A DNA stretch of 42,693 bases from Candidatus Nanopelagicales bacterium (GCA_025351185.1 JANXWJ010000243.1:1-42693), one strand, 5' to 3'; positions 15,672 to 25,589 are shown, counted from the stretch's first letter. Program-made: numbers and translations. Notes: generated by a model from the sequence alone, not told the origin.

Positions 15672-16420
15672 GCGGCCACTCCAAGTGGGCGACCACGAAG
15701 CACAAGAAGGCAGTGGTCGATGCCAAGCGCAGCAAGCTGTTCGCCAAGCTGATCAAGAACATCGAGGTCGCGGCGCGCACCGGTGGCGGTGACATGGACG
15801 CCAACCCGACGCTCTACGACGCCGTCTACAAAGCGAAGAAGAACTCCGTCCCCAACGACAACATCGACCGTGCGCTCAAGCGCGGGTCGGGTGTCGAGGC
15901 CGGCGGCGCCGACTACATCACGATCATGTACGAGGGCTACGGCCCCAACGGTGTCGCGGTGCTGATCGAGTGCCTCACCGACAACCGCAACCGTGCGGCG
16001 TCCGACGTACGCGTGGCCATGACCCGCAACGGCGGCTCGATGGCCGACCCGGGATCTGTGTCGTACCTGTTCAGCCGCAAGGGTGTCGTCATCGTGCCCA
16101 AGGGCGAGCTCACCGAGGACGACCTGCTCGAGCACGTGCTCGACGCCGGTGCCGAGGAGGTCAACGACCTCGGTGAGGCCTTCGAGGTGGTCTCCGCGGC
16201 CGGTGATGTGGTCGCGGTGCGTACGTCGCTGCAGACTGCCGGCATCGACTACGAGTCGGCCGACACCTCGTTCCTGCCGAGCATGCAGGTCGAGGTCGAC
16301 GAGGACACCGCCCGCAAGGTCTTCAAGCTCATCGATGCCCTCGAGGACAACGACGACGTCCAGAACGTCTACGTCAACGCCGACGTGAGCGACGAGATCC
16401 TCGAGCTGCTGGACGCCTAG
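15668..16420 (+). CDS. YebC/PmpR-family protein
   Basis: A 250-residue YebC-family protein, beginning [20 protein letters not shown] as nearly all family members do. The family includes transcription regulators (PmpR), and some YebC-type proteins have been linked to relief of ribosome stalling at proline stretches; which applies here cannot be read from sequence. The ATG overlaps the pdxT stop by 4 nt and has GAGAGGGAAGG just upstream. The order pdxT-yebC-ruvC is conserved in actinobacteria. A TAGGAT hexamer at 15556-15561 inside pdxT could be a secondary promoter but is unproven. Confidence 0.93.
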   Translation: MSGHSKWATTKHKKAVVDAKRSKLFAKLIKNIEVAARTGGGDMDANPTLYDAVYKAKKNSVPNDNIDRALKRGSGVEAGGADYITIMYEGYGPNGVAVLIECLTDNRNRAASDVRVAMTRNGGSMADPGSVSYLFSRKGVVIVPKGELTEDDLLEHVLDAGAEEVNDLGEAFEVVSAAGDVVAVRTSLQTAGIDYESADTSFLPSMQVEVDEDTARKVFKLIDALEDNDDVQNVYVNADVSDEILELLDA

Positions 16421-16496
16421 CCCGAGGTTCCGGGGGCTGCTGGAGGCGTTGCCGGGTGTTTCGGCGTGGCGCGCTCGGCGGGGCGGCGCTGTCGGT

Positions 16497-16502
16497 TAGC
16501 AT
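16497..16502 (+). promoter_or_regulatory. Putative -10 element for ruvCAB
   Basis: TAGCAT sits one base before the LexA-like palindrome at 16504-16517, about 48 bases upstream of the ruvC ATG. Transcription would start inside the operator. Confidence 0.5.
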
Positions 16503-16503
16503 C

Positions 16504-16517
16504 CGAACACCTGTTCG
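16504..16517. promoter_or_regulatory. LexA (SOS) box of ruvCAB
   Basis: CGAACACCTGTTCG matches the Gram-positive LexA consensus CGAACRNRYGTTCG at 13 of 14 positions, with both CGAAC/GTTCG half-sites perfect. It overlaps the expected transcription start of ruvC, where bound LexA would block RNA polymerase. RuvCAB is a classical SOS-induced operon, and mycobacterial ruvC has such a box. Confidence 0.82.
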
Positions 16518-16550
16518 GGCGCGATCGTACGGCGAAGGGACCCTCACCTC

Positions 16551-17138
16551 ATGCGTGTGCTCGGCGTGGATCCTGGTCTCACCCGCTGCGGGATCGGTGT
16601 GGTCGACGGCACGCCGGGTCGACGCCTCAGCCTGGTGCACGTCGGCGTGGTGGTGACCGCACCTGACCTCGACCTGGCCAGCAGGCTCCTCGCCATCGAG
16701 CGGGGCATCGAGGCAGTCCTCGACGCGACCGAGCCCGATGCCGTCGCGGTGGAGCGGGTGTTCGCCCAGCACAACGTCCGCACGGTGATGGGCACAGCCC
16801 AGGCCGGTGCGGTCGCGATCACGGCCGCCGCCCGCCGCGGCATCCCGGTGGCCATGCACACGCCGAGCGAGGTCAAGGCCGCGGTCACGGGGCAGGGCCG
16901 CGCCGACAAGGCCCAGGTCGGTGCGATGGTCGTACGCCTCCTCGGACTCACCGAGGTCCCACGACCGGCCGATGCGGCCGATGCGCTCGCGCTCGCGATC
17001 TGCCACCTCTGGCGTGGCGACTCTTCGGCGCGTCTGGCCGCAGCGGCAGCCGCCGCGCCGAAGTCCCGGATCCCGCGTTCGGTGCCCGCCACCCGGCCGG
17101 CACCGGGACGTCGCGTCGCCGTGGGAGGCACCTCGTGA
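16551..17138 (+). CDS. ruvC: Holliday-junction resolvase RuvC
   Basis: A 195-residue endonuclease that cuts Holliday junctions after RuvAB branch migration. The acidic catalytic residues are all present: Asp7 in GVDPGL, Glu68 in VAVERVF, and Asp141 and Asp144 in the [14 protein letters not shown] segment. The C-terminal 30 residues are an Ala/Pro/Arg-rich tail beyond the core. The start overlaps no upstream gene; the GTGA overlap with ruvA indicates coupling. Regulation by LexA is expected from the box upstream. Confidence 0.97.
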   Translation: MRVLGVDPGLTRCGIGVVDGTPGRRLSLVHVGVVVTAPDLDLASRLLAIERGIEAVLDATEPDAVAVERVFAQHNVRTVMGTAQAGAVAITAAARRGIPVAMHTPSEVKAAVTGQGRADKAQVGAMVVRLLGLTEVPRPADAADALALAICHLWRGDSSARLAAAAAAAPKSRIPRSVPATRPAPGRRVAVGGTS

Positions 17139-17740
17139 TCGCCTATGTACGTGGCTCCGTCGCCTCGCTCGGCCTGACCACCGCCGTGCTCGACGTCGGG
17201 GGGATCGGGCTGGAGCTGCAGTGCGCCCCCGGTACTCTCGCCGACCTGCGCGTCGGGCAGGCGGCGAACCTGGCGGCGAGCCTCGTCGTACGCGAGGACT
17301 CCCTCACGCTCTACGGCTTCGCCGACGACGACGAGCGCAGAGTCTTCGACATCCTCCAGACGGTCACCGGTGTCGGCCCCCGGCTGGCCCAGGCGATGCT
17401 GGCGGTGCACTCGCCCGACGCGCTGCGCCAGGCGGTCGCCACCGACGACGTCACGGCGCTCATGAAGGTGTCCGGTGTCGGCCGCAAGGGCGCGCAACGC
17501 CTGGTGCTCGAGCTCAAGGATCGCCTCGGCGCGCCCGCGGGCGGCCTGGTCGACCTCTCGGCCAGGCCGTCGCACGTCGGACCGGCCTGGCAGGGACCGG
17601 TGCACGCCGCGCTCGTCGGGCTGGGCTGGTCGACCCGTGAGGCCGATGCGGCCCTATCGGCCGTCGTGCTCGATGTCGAGCCTGACGCCGATGTCTCGAC
17701 CGCTCTGCGCGCCGCGCTGCGCTCCCTGGACCGTGGATGA
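17135..17740 (+). CDS. ruvA: Holliday-junction branch-migration protein RuvA
   Basis: A 201-residue RuvA that binds four-way junctions and loads the RuvB motor. Domain I (OB-fold, residues 1-62), tandem helix-hairpin-helix motifs in domain II ([13 protein letters not shown] and [13 protein letters not shown]) and the small C-terminal domain III that contacts RuvB ([16 protein letters not shown]) are all recognisable. It overlaps both ruvC and ruvB by 4 nt. Confidence 0.97.
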   Translation: MIAYVRGSVASLGLTTAVLDVGGIGLELQCAPGTLADLRVGQAANLAASLVVREDSLTLYGFADDDERRVFDILQTVTGVGPRLAQAMLAVHSPDALRQAVATDDVTALMKVSGVGRKGAQRLVLELKDRLGAPAGGLVDLSARPSHVGPAWQGPVHAALVGLGWSTREADAALSAVVLDVEPDADVSTALRAALRSLDRG

Positions 17741-18855
17741 GCACGGCACGCGGCACCGACGAACGTGATCTCGAGGTCGTCCCCGACGGCCCCTATGACG
17801 ACGACTCTCGGCTGGTCGCGCCGGAGGTCGTGGGTGACGACGCGGCCGCCGAGGGTGCGCTGCGTCCGCGCACCCTCGATGCCTTCATCGGCCAGCAGCG
17901 GGTCAAGGACCAGCTCGGCCTGGTGCTCGAGGCGGCATCGGCGCGTGGCCGCGCGGCCGACCACGTCCTGCTGGCCGGCCCGCCCGGCCTCGGCAAGACG
18001 ACGCTCTCGATGATCATCGCGGCGGAGCTCGGGATGCCGCTGCGGGTCACGAGCGGCCCGGCCCTGCAGCATGCGGGCGACCTCGCCGCGGTGCTCTCGA
18101 GCCTCGTGCCGGGGGAGGTGCTCTTCCTCGACGAGATCCACCGGATGTCGCGGATGGCGGAGGAGATGCTCTATCTCGCGATGGAGGACTTCCGCGTCGA
18201 CATCATCGTCGGCAAAGGGCCTGGGGCCACCGCGATCCCGTTGGAGCTGCCGGCCTTCACGCTGGTGGGCGCGACCACCCGCGCCGGCCTGCTCCCCGGC
18301 CCGCTGCGCGACCGGTTCGGTTTCACCGCCCACATGGACTTCTACGACACTCGAGACCTTCACGCGATCCTGGTGCGCAGCGCGGCCCTGCTCGATGTCG
18401 AGCTGTCCGGGGATGCCGCCGCGGAGATCGCCTCGCGCAGCCGCGGCACCCCGCGCGTGGCTAACCGGCTGCTGCGCCGGGTGCGTGACTTCGCCCAGGT
18501 CCGAGCCGACGGCCACGTCGACCTCACGGTGGCGCAGGCGGCGCTCGCGCTCTATGAGGTCGACGAGATCGGCCTCGACCGGCTCGACCGCGCGGTGCTC
18601 GACGCCCTGCTGCGCCGGTTTGGCGGCGGGCCCGTGGGCCTGTCCACCCTCGCCGTGGCCGTGGGCGAGGAGTCGGAGACCGTGGAGACGGTGTGCGAGC
18701 CGTTCCTGGTGCGAGCTGGCCTCCTCGCCCGTACTCCGCGTGGCCGCATCGCGACCCCGGCAGCCTGGGCGCACCTCGGGCTCAGGCCGCCGGTGGGCAG
18801 CACCCCGGTGCTCCCGTTCGCCGACGTGGTCGCTGCCGATGGCGACGAGGCCTGA
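17737..18855 (+). CDS. ruvB: Holliday-junction helicase motor RuvB
   Basis: A 372-residue AAA+ hexameric motor for branch migration. It shows the RuvB entry sequence [19 protein letters not shown], Walker A GPPGLGKT (81-88, Lys87), Walker B LFLDEIH (Asp132, Glu133), sensor 1 region [11 protein letters not shown], and a C-terminal winged helix. A roughly 40-residue acidic N-terminal extension is typical of actinobacteria. ATG overlaps the ruvA stop by 4 nt. Confidence 0.97.
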   Translation: MSTARGTDERDLEVVPDGPYDDDSRLVAPEVVGDDAAAEGALRPRTLDAFIGQQRVKDQLGLVLEAASARGRAADHVLLAGPPGLGKTTLSMIIAAELGMPLRVTSGPALQHAGDLAAVLSSLVPGEVLFLDEIHRMSRMAEEMLYLAMEDFRVDIIVGKGPGATAIPLELPAFTLVGATTRAGLLPGPLRDRFGFTAHMDFYDTRDLHAILVRSAALLDVELSGDAAAEIASRSRGTPRVANRLLRRVRDFAQVRADGHVDLTVAQAALALYEVDEIGLDRLDRAVLDALLRRFGGGPVGLSTLAVAVGEESETVETVCEPFLVRAGLLARTPRGRIATPAAWAHLGLRPPVGSTPVLPFADVVAADGDEA

Positions 18856-18891
18856 GCCACAGCGCCGACAACCGGAGCGGACGTCGCGGCC

Positions 18892-18897
18892 TAGACT
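18892..18897 (+). promoter_or_regulatory. Putative -10 element for yajC-secDF
   Basis: TAGACT, identical to the element before relA, 45 bases upstream of the yajC start and 36 bases after the ruvB stop. It separates the SOS-controlled ruv operon from the Sec genes. Confidence 0.45.
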
Positions 18898-18942
18898 CGT
18901 GATCCGTCGCCGGGACCGCCGGTGTGAGGACAAGGACCACCT

Positions 18943-19269
18943 GTGGACCAGCTCGGCGCCCTGCTTCCCATCCTGCTGATCGCTGCTGCCTTCTGGCTGC
19001 TCATCGTGCGTCCCCAGCGGGCTCGCAGCGCAGCCGCGCGTGCGGTGCAGTCCAAGCTCGAGGTCGGAAAGCGGGTGATGACCACCGCCGGGCTCTTCGG
19101 CACCGTGGTCGCCGTCACGGACGACCAGGTCGAGCTCGAGATCGCGCCGGGCGTGGTCGTGACCTACGTCGCAGCCGCGGTCGCCAAGGTCATCGAGGAG
19201 CCCGTCACACCGGGAACGCAGGGTGAACTTCCGTCGTCCTCATCGGGCGACGACACGCCTGAGGCGTAG
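18943..19269 (+). CDS. yajC: Sec translocase accessory subunit YajC
   Basis: A 108-residue single-pass membrane protein of the SecDF-YajC complex. The N-terminal helix (about residues 5-22, LGALLPILLIAAAFWLLIV) is followed by the family signature RPQRARSAA and a cytoplasmic domain with KRVMTTAGLFGTVVAV. GTG 18943 has AAGGA six bases upstream. secD follows after 207 nt; the three-gene order yajC-secD-secF is standard. Confidence 0.93.
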   Translation: MDQLGALLPILLIAAAFWLLIVRPQRARSAAARAVQSKLEVGKRVMTTAGLFGTVVAVTDDQVELEIAPGVVVTYVAAAVAKVIEEPVTPGTQGELPSSSSGDDTPEA

Positions 19270-19375
19270 CCCCTGGTCCCGGAGCAGCCCGGCGTCCTTC
19301 ATACTGCTCGGGCACGACGTCTGGGGGCCTTGGTCGCCGCGCCGTGCTGGGTCCTCGGACCCTGTACTCCCCATC

Positions 19376-19393
19376 GACGGCCTTCGGGCCGTC
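19376..19393 (+). promoter_or_regulatory. UUCG-capped hairpin in the secD leader
   Basis: A perfect 7-bp stem (GACGGCC / GGCCGTC) closed by a C(UUCG)G tetraloop, one of the most stable RNA hairpins. A second short hairpin, GGGTC-CTCG-GACCC, lies just upstream near 19350-19363. Together they fill part of the 207-nt gap between yajC and secD. They may trim or attenuate transcription, or stabilise a processed secDF mRNA. No riboswitch family is recognised. Confidence 0.45.
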
Positions 19394-19476
19394 ACCGCAG
19401 GTCCCGCGCACGGCGGGCACGACAGTTCCCGCCCGGGGCCCCCAGCGCCGCGACGGGACGCACAGGAGACACGACG

Positions 19477-21297
19477 GTGGCAGCACCGACTCAGCGGCAC
19501 ACCGCTCCCGGACGCACGCTCGCGATCCTCGCGGCGTTCCTGGTGGCGCTCGGCGTCTGGACGTTCGCGGGGGACCCGCACACCCCGAAGCTCGGCCTCG
19601 ACCTCAGGGGCGGCACCCAGGTGATCCTGTCGCCGGTGCAGGAGCCCGGCGCCACGGGCACGGTGACCGACGACCAGCTCAAGCAGACCGTCGAGATCAT
19701 CCGCCAGCGCGTCGACGGCCTCGGTGTTGCCGAGTCCGAGGTGACGACTCAGGGCAGCGGCGAGCGAGCCAGCATCATCGTGTCGATCCCGGGTGCCACC
19801 AACCAGGCGATCCTCGACTCCCTGGCGACCACCGCCAAGCTCGACTTCCGGCCGGTGCTGATCGAGGACAACGGCTTTGCCGCCGTGGTCCCCTCCGCCA
19901 GCCCCTCGGTTTCGAGCAGCGTCGCCGCCTCGCCGTCGGCATCGGTGTCGGCGGGCAGCCCGTCGGCGAGCCCCTCGGCGTCAGCGACCTCGGCCACTCC
20001 GTCGGTGTCCCCGTCGGTGTCGGCGTCCCCGACGGCCTCCGCGTCCGGCAACGGCGCACGGCTGCCCAAGTCCGTACGCGGCACGGCGACCTCAGCCAGC
20101 CCGAGCCCGAGTGCGTCCGGGTCCGTCAAGCCGTCGGCGACGCCCAGCGCGGCTCCGACGGCACCCATCACCTCGGTCAACGGCCTCCCGCCGATCCAGT
20201 CGACGGCCAACGACGCTGCGCTGCAGCAGGCGTTCACCGATCTGGACTGTGCGAAGACCGGTGCCACCAAGGGTGGTCCGGCCGACCCGAACAAGTACCT
20301 CGTCACCTGCTCCAAGGACGGCAAGGTCAAGTACATCCTCGACAAGGCCGCGGTCCAGGGCACCGAGGTCACGGGTGCTTCGGCCGGTCTGAGCCCTCAG
20401 GGCGCAGGTGGGTGGGAGGTCAACCTCACCTTCTCGAGCACCGGTGCGCAGCAGTTCGCGACGGTCACAGGTGAGCTCGCGAAGAACCCCTCGCCGCAGA
20501 ACCAGTTCGGCATCGTGCTCGACGGGCTCGTCGAGTCCTCGCCCTACGTCAGCCAGGCCATCCAGGGTGGCAACGCCGTCATCTCCGGCAGCTTCACCGC
20601 CGAAGAGGCCAAGGCGCTCGCCAACGTCCTGAAGTACGGCTCGCTGCCGGTCACCCTCACGGTGTCGTCCGTCGAGCAGGTCTCACCGACCCTCGGCCAG
20701 GACCAGCTCACCGCAGGTCTGCTGGCCGGTGCGCTCGGCCTGCTGCTCGTGATCGTCTACCTCGTCATCTACTACCGCGCGCTCGGTCTCGTCGCGGTGG
20801 CCTCCCTGCTCGTCGCGGCAGCGATCACCTACGGCCTGTTCGTGGTCCTCGGGCGTCAGCTCGGTTTCGCGCTCTCGCTCGCGGGGGTCGCCGGCGCCAT
20901 CGTCGCGATCGGAATCACCGCGGACTCGTTCGTCGTCTACTTCGAACGTATCCGCGACGAGATCCGTGAGGGTCGCAGCCTGCGCGCCGCCGGTGACGCC
21001 GGGTGGATCCGGGCCAGGCGCACGATCCTCGCGGCCGACTTCGTGTCGTTCCTCGCGGCCGTCGTGCTGTACTTCCTCTCGGTCGGCAGCGTCCGCGGCT
21101 TCGCCTTCACCCTCGGTCTCACGACCCTGGTCGACGTCGGTGTCGCGTTCGCTTTCACCCGCCCGCTCGTGTCGCTGCTCATGCGCACGGCGTGGTTCAC
21201 CTCGGGCAGCCACTGGACCGGCCTGTCGCCGGACCGTCTCGGCGTGAAGCGTGAGATCGTCCCGTCCTCCAGCACCCGCCCGGCGAAGGAGTCCTGA
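19477..21297 (+). CDS. secD: Protein translocase subunit SecD
   Basis: A 606-residue integral membrane protein of the RND-like SecDF complex, which uses the proton gradient to help pull secreted proteins across the membrane. It has one N-terminal helix (about 17-35), the conserved LGLDLRGGTQVIL motif, a large external domain, and five C-terminal helices including GITADSFVVYFERIRDE with the conserved proton-path Asp. The external domain carries an unusual Ser/Ala/Pro/Val-rich insert of about 94 residues (19890-20170). GTG 19477 is chosen because AGGAG lies eight bases upstream; the longer frame to 19330 is unlikely. The stop overlaps secF by one base. Confidence 0.95.
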   Translation: MAAPTQRHTAPGRTLAILAAFLVALGVWTFAGDPHTPKLGLDLRGGTQVILSPVQEPGATGTVTDDQLKQTVEIIRQRVDGLGVAESEVTTQGSGERASIIVSIPGATNQAILDSLATTAKLDFRPVLIEDNGFAAVVPSASPSVSSSVAASPSASVSAGSPSASPSASATSATPSVSPSVSASPTASASGNGARLPKSVRGTATSASPSPSASGSVKPSATPSAAPTAPITSVNGLPPIQSTANDAALQQAFTDLDCAKTGATKGGPADPNKYLVTCSKDGKVKYILDKAAVQGTEVTGASAGLSPQGAGGWEVNLTFSSTGAQQFATVTGELAKNPSPQNQFGIVLDGLVESSPYVSQAIQGGNAVISGSFTAEEAKALANVLKYGSLPVTLTVSSVEQVSPTLGQDQLTAGLLAGALGLLLVIVYLVIYYRALGLVAVASLLVAAAITYGLFVVLGRQLGFALSLAGVAGAIVAIGITADSFVVYFERIRDEIREGRSLRAAGDAGWIRARRTILAADFVSFLAAVVLYFLSVGSVRGFAFTLGLTTLVDVGVAFAFTRPLVSLLMRTAWFTSGSHWTGLSPDRLGVKREIVPSSSTRPAKES

Positions 21298-22472
21298 TGT
21301 CCCGCATGGGCACGCTGGCACACAACCTCTACAGCGGCGAGGTCTCCTACGACTTCGTCGGCAAGCGCAACCGCTGGTATGCCATCTCCGGCCTGATCCT
21401 GATCCTCGCGCTCGTCGGGCTGTTTGGCCGCGGCCTCAACCTCGGGATCGAGTTCAAGGGCGGTTCGCAGTTCACCGTCCCGTCGGCGACTGCCACGGTG
21501 GAGTCGGCGCGCGCCTCGGTCGAGAAGTCCGGCGTGCCCGGAGCCGACGCAGCGATCGTCACGCAGGTCGGCAGCGACAAGATCCGGATCCAGACCCCGC
21601 CGCTGACACCTGACCAGTCCGCGACCGTGACCCGACAGCTCGCCACCGACCTCGGTGTGTCGCAAGGCGACATCGGCGTGCAGCTGGTCGGCCCCAGCTG
21701 GGGTGGTGAGATCACCCAACGCGCGGTGCAGGGCCTCATCGTCTTCCTCGTGCTCGTCGTGGTGTTCCTCTCGGCCTATTTCGAGTGGCGGCTCGCCATC
21801 GCGGCGCTCGTCGCGCTGCTCCACGACCTCCTCATCACGATCGGCATCTATGCACTGACCGGGTTCGAGGTCACGCCCGCCACCGTCATCGGTGTGCTGA
21901 CGATCCTCGGCTTCTCCCTCTACGACACCGTCGTGGTGTTCGACAAGGTGAAGGAGAACACCCGGGGGATCACGTCGGGCAACCGCGCGACCTACAGCGA
22001 GGCAGCCAACCTCGCGCTCAACCAGACCCTGGTCAGGTCCATCAACACCTCGGTCGTGGCGCTGCTCCCGGTGGCGTCGATCCTCATCGTCGGGGTCGGG
22101 ATCCTCGGGGCCGGCACCCTCAAGGACCTCGCGTTGGCGCTGTTCATCGGCACCGCGGCGGGCACCTACTCCTCGATCTTCATCGCGACCCCGGTCGCGT
22201 GCCAGCTGCAGGAGCGACGCCCGGAGATGAAGGCCCTCACGGCCCGTGTCGCCGCGCGTCGCGCCAGCGGCGAGGGCAAGCGGTCGGCGCGCAAGTCCGC
22301 GACCGGCAGCACCATGGCCACGGCAGTGCTCGACACCGTCGACACCGACGAGGTCATCGACGACGCCGACGGCGTGACGCGTGAGTCGCTCTCCGGAGGC
22401 GCAGCGTCGACCGGGCCGCGCAGCCAGCCGAAGAAGAACACCACCCGCAGCCAGCGCACGAAGAAGAGATAG
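21297..22472 (+). CDS. secF: Protein translocase subunit SecF
   Basis: A 391-residue partner of SecD. Family motifs include GIEFKGGSQFTV after the first membrane helix and GFSLYDTVVVFDKVKENTRG in helix 4-5. The C-terminal 80 residues are a charged, Lys/Arg/Thr-rich cytoplasmic tail not needed for the fold. AAGGAG sits six bases before the ATG, and the ATG shares its first base with the secD stop. Confidence 0.95.
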   Translation: MSRMGTLAHNLYSGEVSYDFVGKRNRWYAISGLILILALVGLFGRGLNLGIEFKGGSQFTVPSATATVESARASVEKSGVPGADAAIVTQVGSDKIRIQTPPLTPDQSATVTRQLATDLGVSQGDIGVQLVGPSWGGEITQRAVQGLIVFLVLVVVFLSAYFEWRLAIAALVALLHDLLITIGIYALTGFEVTPATVIGVLTILGFSLYDTVVVFDKVKENTRGITSGNRATYSEAANLALNQTLVRSINTSVVALLPVASILIVGVGILGAGTLKDLALALFIGTAAGTYSSIFIATPVACQLQERRPEMKALTARVAARRASGEGKRSARKSATGSTMATAVLDTVDTDEVIDDADGVTRESLSGGAASTGPRSQPKKNTTRSQRTKKR

Positions 22473-22498
22473 CCCTCGTCGCCGGGGCGGGAGATGTG

Positions 22499-23035
22499 AT
22501 GTCGGAGCTCGACGACCTGCTCGACCAGCGGATCCGCGAGATCCCCGACTGGCCGGTGCTGGGCATCGTCTTCCGCGACATCAATCCGCTGCTTGCGGAC
22601 CCACGGGGGATTCCCGCTGTGTCCCAGGGGTTCTGCGACTCGCTCGCAGCACGCGGGATCACCGGCGTCGACCTCGTCGCGGGCGTCGAGGCGCGTGGCT
22701 TCATCCTCGGCGCGTCGCTCGGGGTCGCGATGGGCCTCGGGTTCGTCCCCGTGCGCAAGCAGGGCAAGCTGCCCGGCGACGTGCACTCGGAGTCCTACTC
22801 CCTGGAGTACGGCGTCGCCACCCTCGAGATGCAGGTCGATGCGGTCGCCGCCGGCCACCGCGTGCTCATCGTCGACGACGTGCTCGCGACAGGTGGCACC
22901 GCGGCCGCTGCTGCCGCGTTGCTGCGTACCGCCGGGGCGGAGATCGTAGCCGTGGCAGTGCTCCTGGAGCTCGCCGCACTCGGTGGTCGTGCCGCGCTCG
23001 GCGAGCTGCCCGTGGTGGCGCTGCGCACCGTGTGA
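22499..23035 (+). CDS. apt: Adenine phosphoribosyltransferase
   Basis: A 178-residue purine salvage enzyme converting adenine and PRPP to AMP. The PRPP-binding motif VLIVDDVLATGGTAAA and the N-terminal PDWPVLGIVFRDINPLLADP segment identify Apt. The ATG at 22499 is preferred (GGGAG a few bases upstream); the adjacent GTG 22496 would add one residue. It lies 26 nt after secF and 68 nt before rel, as in mycobacteria (Rv2584c), and may be co-transcribed with secDF. Confidence 0.94.
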   Translation: MSELDDLLDQRIREIPDWPVLGIVFRDINPLLADPRGIPAVSQGFCDSLAARGITGVDLVAGVEARGFILGASLGVAMGLGFVPVRKQGKLPGDVHSESYSLEYGVATLEMQVDAVAAGHRVLIVDDVLATGGTAAAAAALLRTAGAEIVAVAVLLELAALGGRAALGELPVVALRTV

Positions 23036-23070
23036 GTGGTGCCGCGCGCGTGTGCTGCCGCGTGCGACCC

Positions 23071-23076
23071 TAGACT
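23071..23076 (+). promoter_or_regulatory. Putative -10 element for relA
   Basis: TAGACT in the short gap after apt, 28 bases before the rel GTG. No good -35. It would give a short leader containing the GAGGAG ribosome site. Confidence 0.45.
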
Positions 23077-23103
23077 CGGTACATCCCCTCCCCGAGGAGC
23101 AGC

Positions 23104-25419
23104 GTGGCCGAGGACGTCGTCGCAGGTATGGGTGCACCAGCGCCCGCCGCGTTGCCGCCTGCCCCGGCTCCTGCTCCGTCGCCCGCTGTCGAGGCGACCA
23201 GTCGCCGTTCCCTTCGACGCATGACACCTCGCCGCGGATCAGCGCGGCAGAGCATGCACCCCGAGCTCGAGCCGTTGCTGCGCACCGTGAAGCAGTACCA
23301 CCCCAAGGCCGACCTCAAGATCCTCGAGGCCGCCTACGAGCGTGCGGCCTACCTGCACCGTGACCAGAGGCGCCGCTCGGGCGATCCGTACATCACCCAT
23401 CCGCTCGCCGTCGCGACGATCCTCGCCGAGCTCGGGATGACCGCTCCGACCCTCGCCGCCGCGCTGCTGCACGACACTGTGGAGGACACCGAATACTCCC
23501 TCGACGCTCTGCGCGAGGACTTCGGTGACGAGGTGGCCGCACTCGTCGACGGTGTGACCAAGCTCGACAAGGTGAAGTACGGCCAGGCCACGGCGGCGGA
23601 GACCGTGCGCAAGATGGTCGTCGCGATGGCGCGTGACATCCGGGTGCTGGTCATCAAGCTCGCCGACCGGCTGCACAACATGCGCACGCTGCGCTGGATG
23701 CCGCCGGAGAAGCAGGAGCAGAAGGCGCGCGAGACCCTCGAGATCTATGCGCCCCTCGCGCACCGCCTCGGCATGAACACCATGAAGTGGGAGCTCGAGG
23801 ACCTCTCCTTCGCGACCCTGTATCCCAAGATGTACGACGAGATCGTGCGCCTCGTCGGGCAGCGGGCGCCGGAGCGCGACCACTACCTCACCGAGGTCCG
23901 CGACATCGTCGAGGCTGATCTGCGCGAGGCGAAGGTGAAGGCGACTGTCACAGGTCGACCGAAGCACTACTACTCCGTCTACCAGAAGATGATCGTGCGC
24001 GGCCGAGATTTCGCCGACATCTACGACCTCGTCGGCATCCGCATCCTCGTCGAGTCAGTCCGCGACTGCTACGCCGTGCTCGGCGTGATCCACGCGCGCT
24101 GGAACCCGGTCCCCGGCCGGTTCAAGGACTTCATCGCGATGCCCAAGTTCAACATGTACCAGTCGCTGCACACGACCGTGATCGGACCGACCGGCAAGCC
24201 GGTCGAGATGCAGATCCGCACGATGGACATGCACCGCGCGGCCGAGTTCGGGGTGGCGGCGCACTGGCGCTACAAGCAGGGCAACGTCGGCGGCAAGAGC
24301 AGCCCGGATGACCTCGGCTGGCTGCGCCAGCTCCTCGAGTGGCAGCGCGAGACCGACGACCCCGACGACTTCCTCGACGCGCTGCGTTATGACCTCGGCT
24401 CGACCGAGGTCTTCGTGTTCACCCCCAAGGGCGACGTCGTCGCGCTGCCCGGGGGTGCGACGCCGGTCGACTTCGCGTACGCCGTCCACACCGAGGTCGG
24501 CCACCGCACCGTCGGTGCGCGCGTCAACGGCAAGCTCGTGCCGCTCGAGTCGGGGCTCACCTCCGGTGACGTCGTCGAGATCTTCACCTCGAAGTCCGAG
24601 AGCGCTGGCCCCAACCGCGACTGGCTGCAGTTCGTCCAGAGCCCGCGGGCCCGGTCGAAGATCAAGGCGTGGTTCTCCAAGGAGCGCCGCGAGGAGGCGG
24701 TCGAGTCGGGCAAGGAGTCGCTCACCCGCGCGATGCGCAAGGCCGGCCTCCCGCTGCACCGGCTGATGTCCAACGGCGCGCTGCAGGCGATGCTCGCCGA
24801 CCTGCACTACCCCGACGTGACGTCCCTCTACGTCGCGGTGGGAGAGGGCCGGGTCTCCGCCGCGACGATCGTTCAGCGGATCATGGCGGCGCACGGCGGA
24901 GCCGACGGCGCGACCGAGGATCTCGCCGAGGTCATCACGCCGCAAAAGGTGTCGCAGGGCAAGGCGCGCCCGCAGGGTGACCCCGGGATCGTGGTCGACG
25001 GCGACGACGACGTGTGGGTCAAGCTGGCTCGCTGTTGCACCCCGGTGCCGGGCGACGAGGTCCTCGGATTCGTCACGCGTGGCCACGGGGTCTCCGTGCA
25101 CCGGCTCGACTGCGTCAACGTAGCGTCGCTGCGCCAGGAGCCCGACCGCATCGTGCCGGTGACCTGGGCGCCGAAGGCGACCAGCGTGTTCCTCGTCAAC
25201 ATCCAGGTCGAGGCGCTCGACCGGTCACGGCTGCTCTCCGATGTCACCCGCGCGCTGTCCGACCAGCACGTCAACATCCTCTCGGCATCGGTGAGCACCA
25301 CGCGCGATCGGATCGCCCTCTCACGCTTCACATTCGAGATGGCCGACGCCGCCCACCTCGGCAGCGTCCTCAAGGGCGTACGCACCGTAGAAGGCGTCTA
25401 CGACGTCTACCGAGTCTGA
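23104..25419 (+). CDS. relA: Bifunctional (p)ppGpp synthetase/hydrolase Rel
   Basis: A 771-residue long RSH enzyme controlling the stringent response. The hydrolase HD domain is intact (HDTVEDT: His123, Asp124, Glu127, Asp128), so it can degrade as well as make the alarmone. The synthetase domain (about 285-395) includes [23 protein letters not shown] (about 432-492), a zinc-finger/helical region with the conserved Cys pair in [11 protein letters not shown], and a C-terminal ACT domain (about 695-771) provide ribosome sensing. The first 55 residues are an Ala/Pro-rich actinobacterial extension. GTG 23104 has GAGGAG upstream. It ends facing the repeat cluster and the convergent DUF349 gene. 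Confidence 0.96.
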   Translation: MAEDVVAGMGAPAPAALPPAPAPAPSPAVEATSRRSLRRMTPRRGSARQSMHPELEPLLRTVKQYHPKADLKILEAAYERAAYLHRDQRRRSGDPYITHPLAVATILAELGMTAPTLAAALLHDTVEDTEYSLDALREDFGDEVAALVDGVTKLDKVKYGQATAAETVRKMVVAMARDIRVLVIKLADRLHNMRTLRWMPPEKQEQKARETLEIYAPLAHRLGMNTMKWELEDLSFATLYPKMYDEIVRLVGQRAPERDHYLTEVRDIVEADLREAKVKATVTGRPKHYYSVYQKMIVRGRDFADIYDLVGIRILVESVRDCYAVLGVIHARWNPVPGRFKDFIAMPKFNMYQSLHTTVIGPTGKPVEMQIRTMDMHRAAEFGVAAHWRYKQGNVGGKSSPDDLGWLRQLLEWQRETDDPDDFLDALRYDLGSTEVFVFTPKGDVVALPGGATPVDFAYAVHTEVGHRTVGARVNGKLVPLESGLTSGDVVEIFTSKSESAGPNRDWLQFVQSPRARSKIKAWFSKERREEAVESGKESLTRAMRKAGLPLHRLMSNGALQAMLADLHYPDVTSLYVAVGEGRVSAATIVQRIMAAHGGADGATEDLAEVITPQKVSQGKARPQGDPGIVVDGDDDVWVKLARCCTPVPGDEVLGFVTRGHGVSVHRLDCVNVASLRQEPDRIVPVTWAPKATSVFLVNIQVEALDRSRLLSDVTRALSDQHVNILSASVSTTRDRIALSRFTFEMADAAHLGSVLKGVRTVEGVYDVYRV

Positions 25420-25473
25420 CCCCCACCCGTACCCCGCACACTCCCCCCACCAGCCCACCCCACCCCTGTGTTC

Positions 25474-25515
25474 TGGTGAATGTGCCCCGACGTGCGTTAG
25501 GCGCACGTCAGGGGC
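25474..25515. repeat. REP-like palindromic unit, inverted copy; likely relA terminator
   Basis: This copy folds into a strong hairpin: GCCCC-GACGTGCG, loop TTAGG, CGCACGTC-A-GGGGC (25484-25515), 13 bp with a single bulged A. In reverse complement about 27 of 30 bases match the two direct copies downstream. It lies about 65 bases past the relA stop and could terminate transcription from both sides. Confidence 0.75.
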
Positions 25516-25536
25516 CCCCGTCGCGATTGCGTCCCA

Positions 25537-25589
25537 TGCATGAAGGGCGCCCGAGTTGCGCCTATCGCACGCTGGGGCACATTCATCGG
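25537..25589. repeat. REP-like palindromic unit, direct copy 1
   Basis: A 53-base unit, nearly identical to 25605-25657 (period 68). Its core TTGCGCCTATCGCACGC can form a bulged stem-loop. It is the reverse complement of the element at 25474-25515. Confidence 0.75.
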
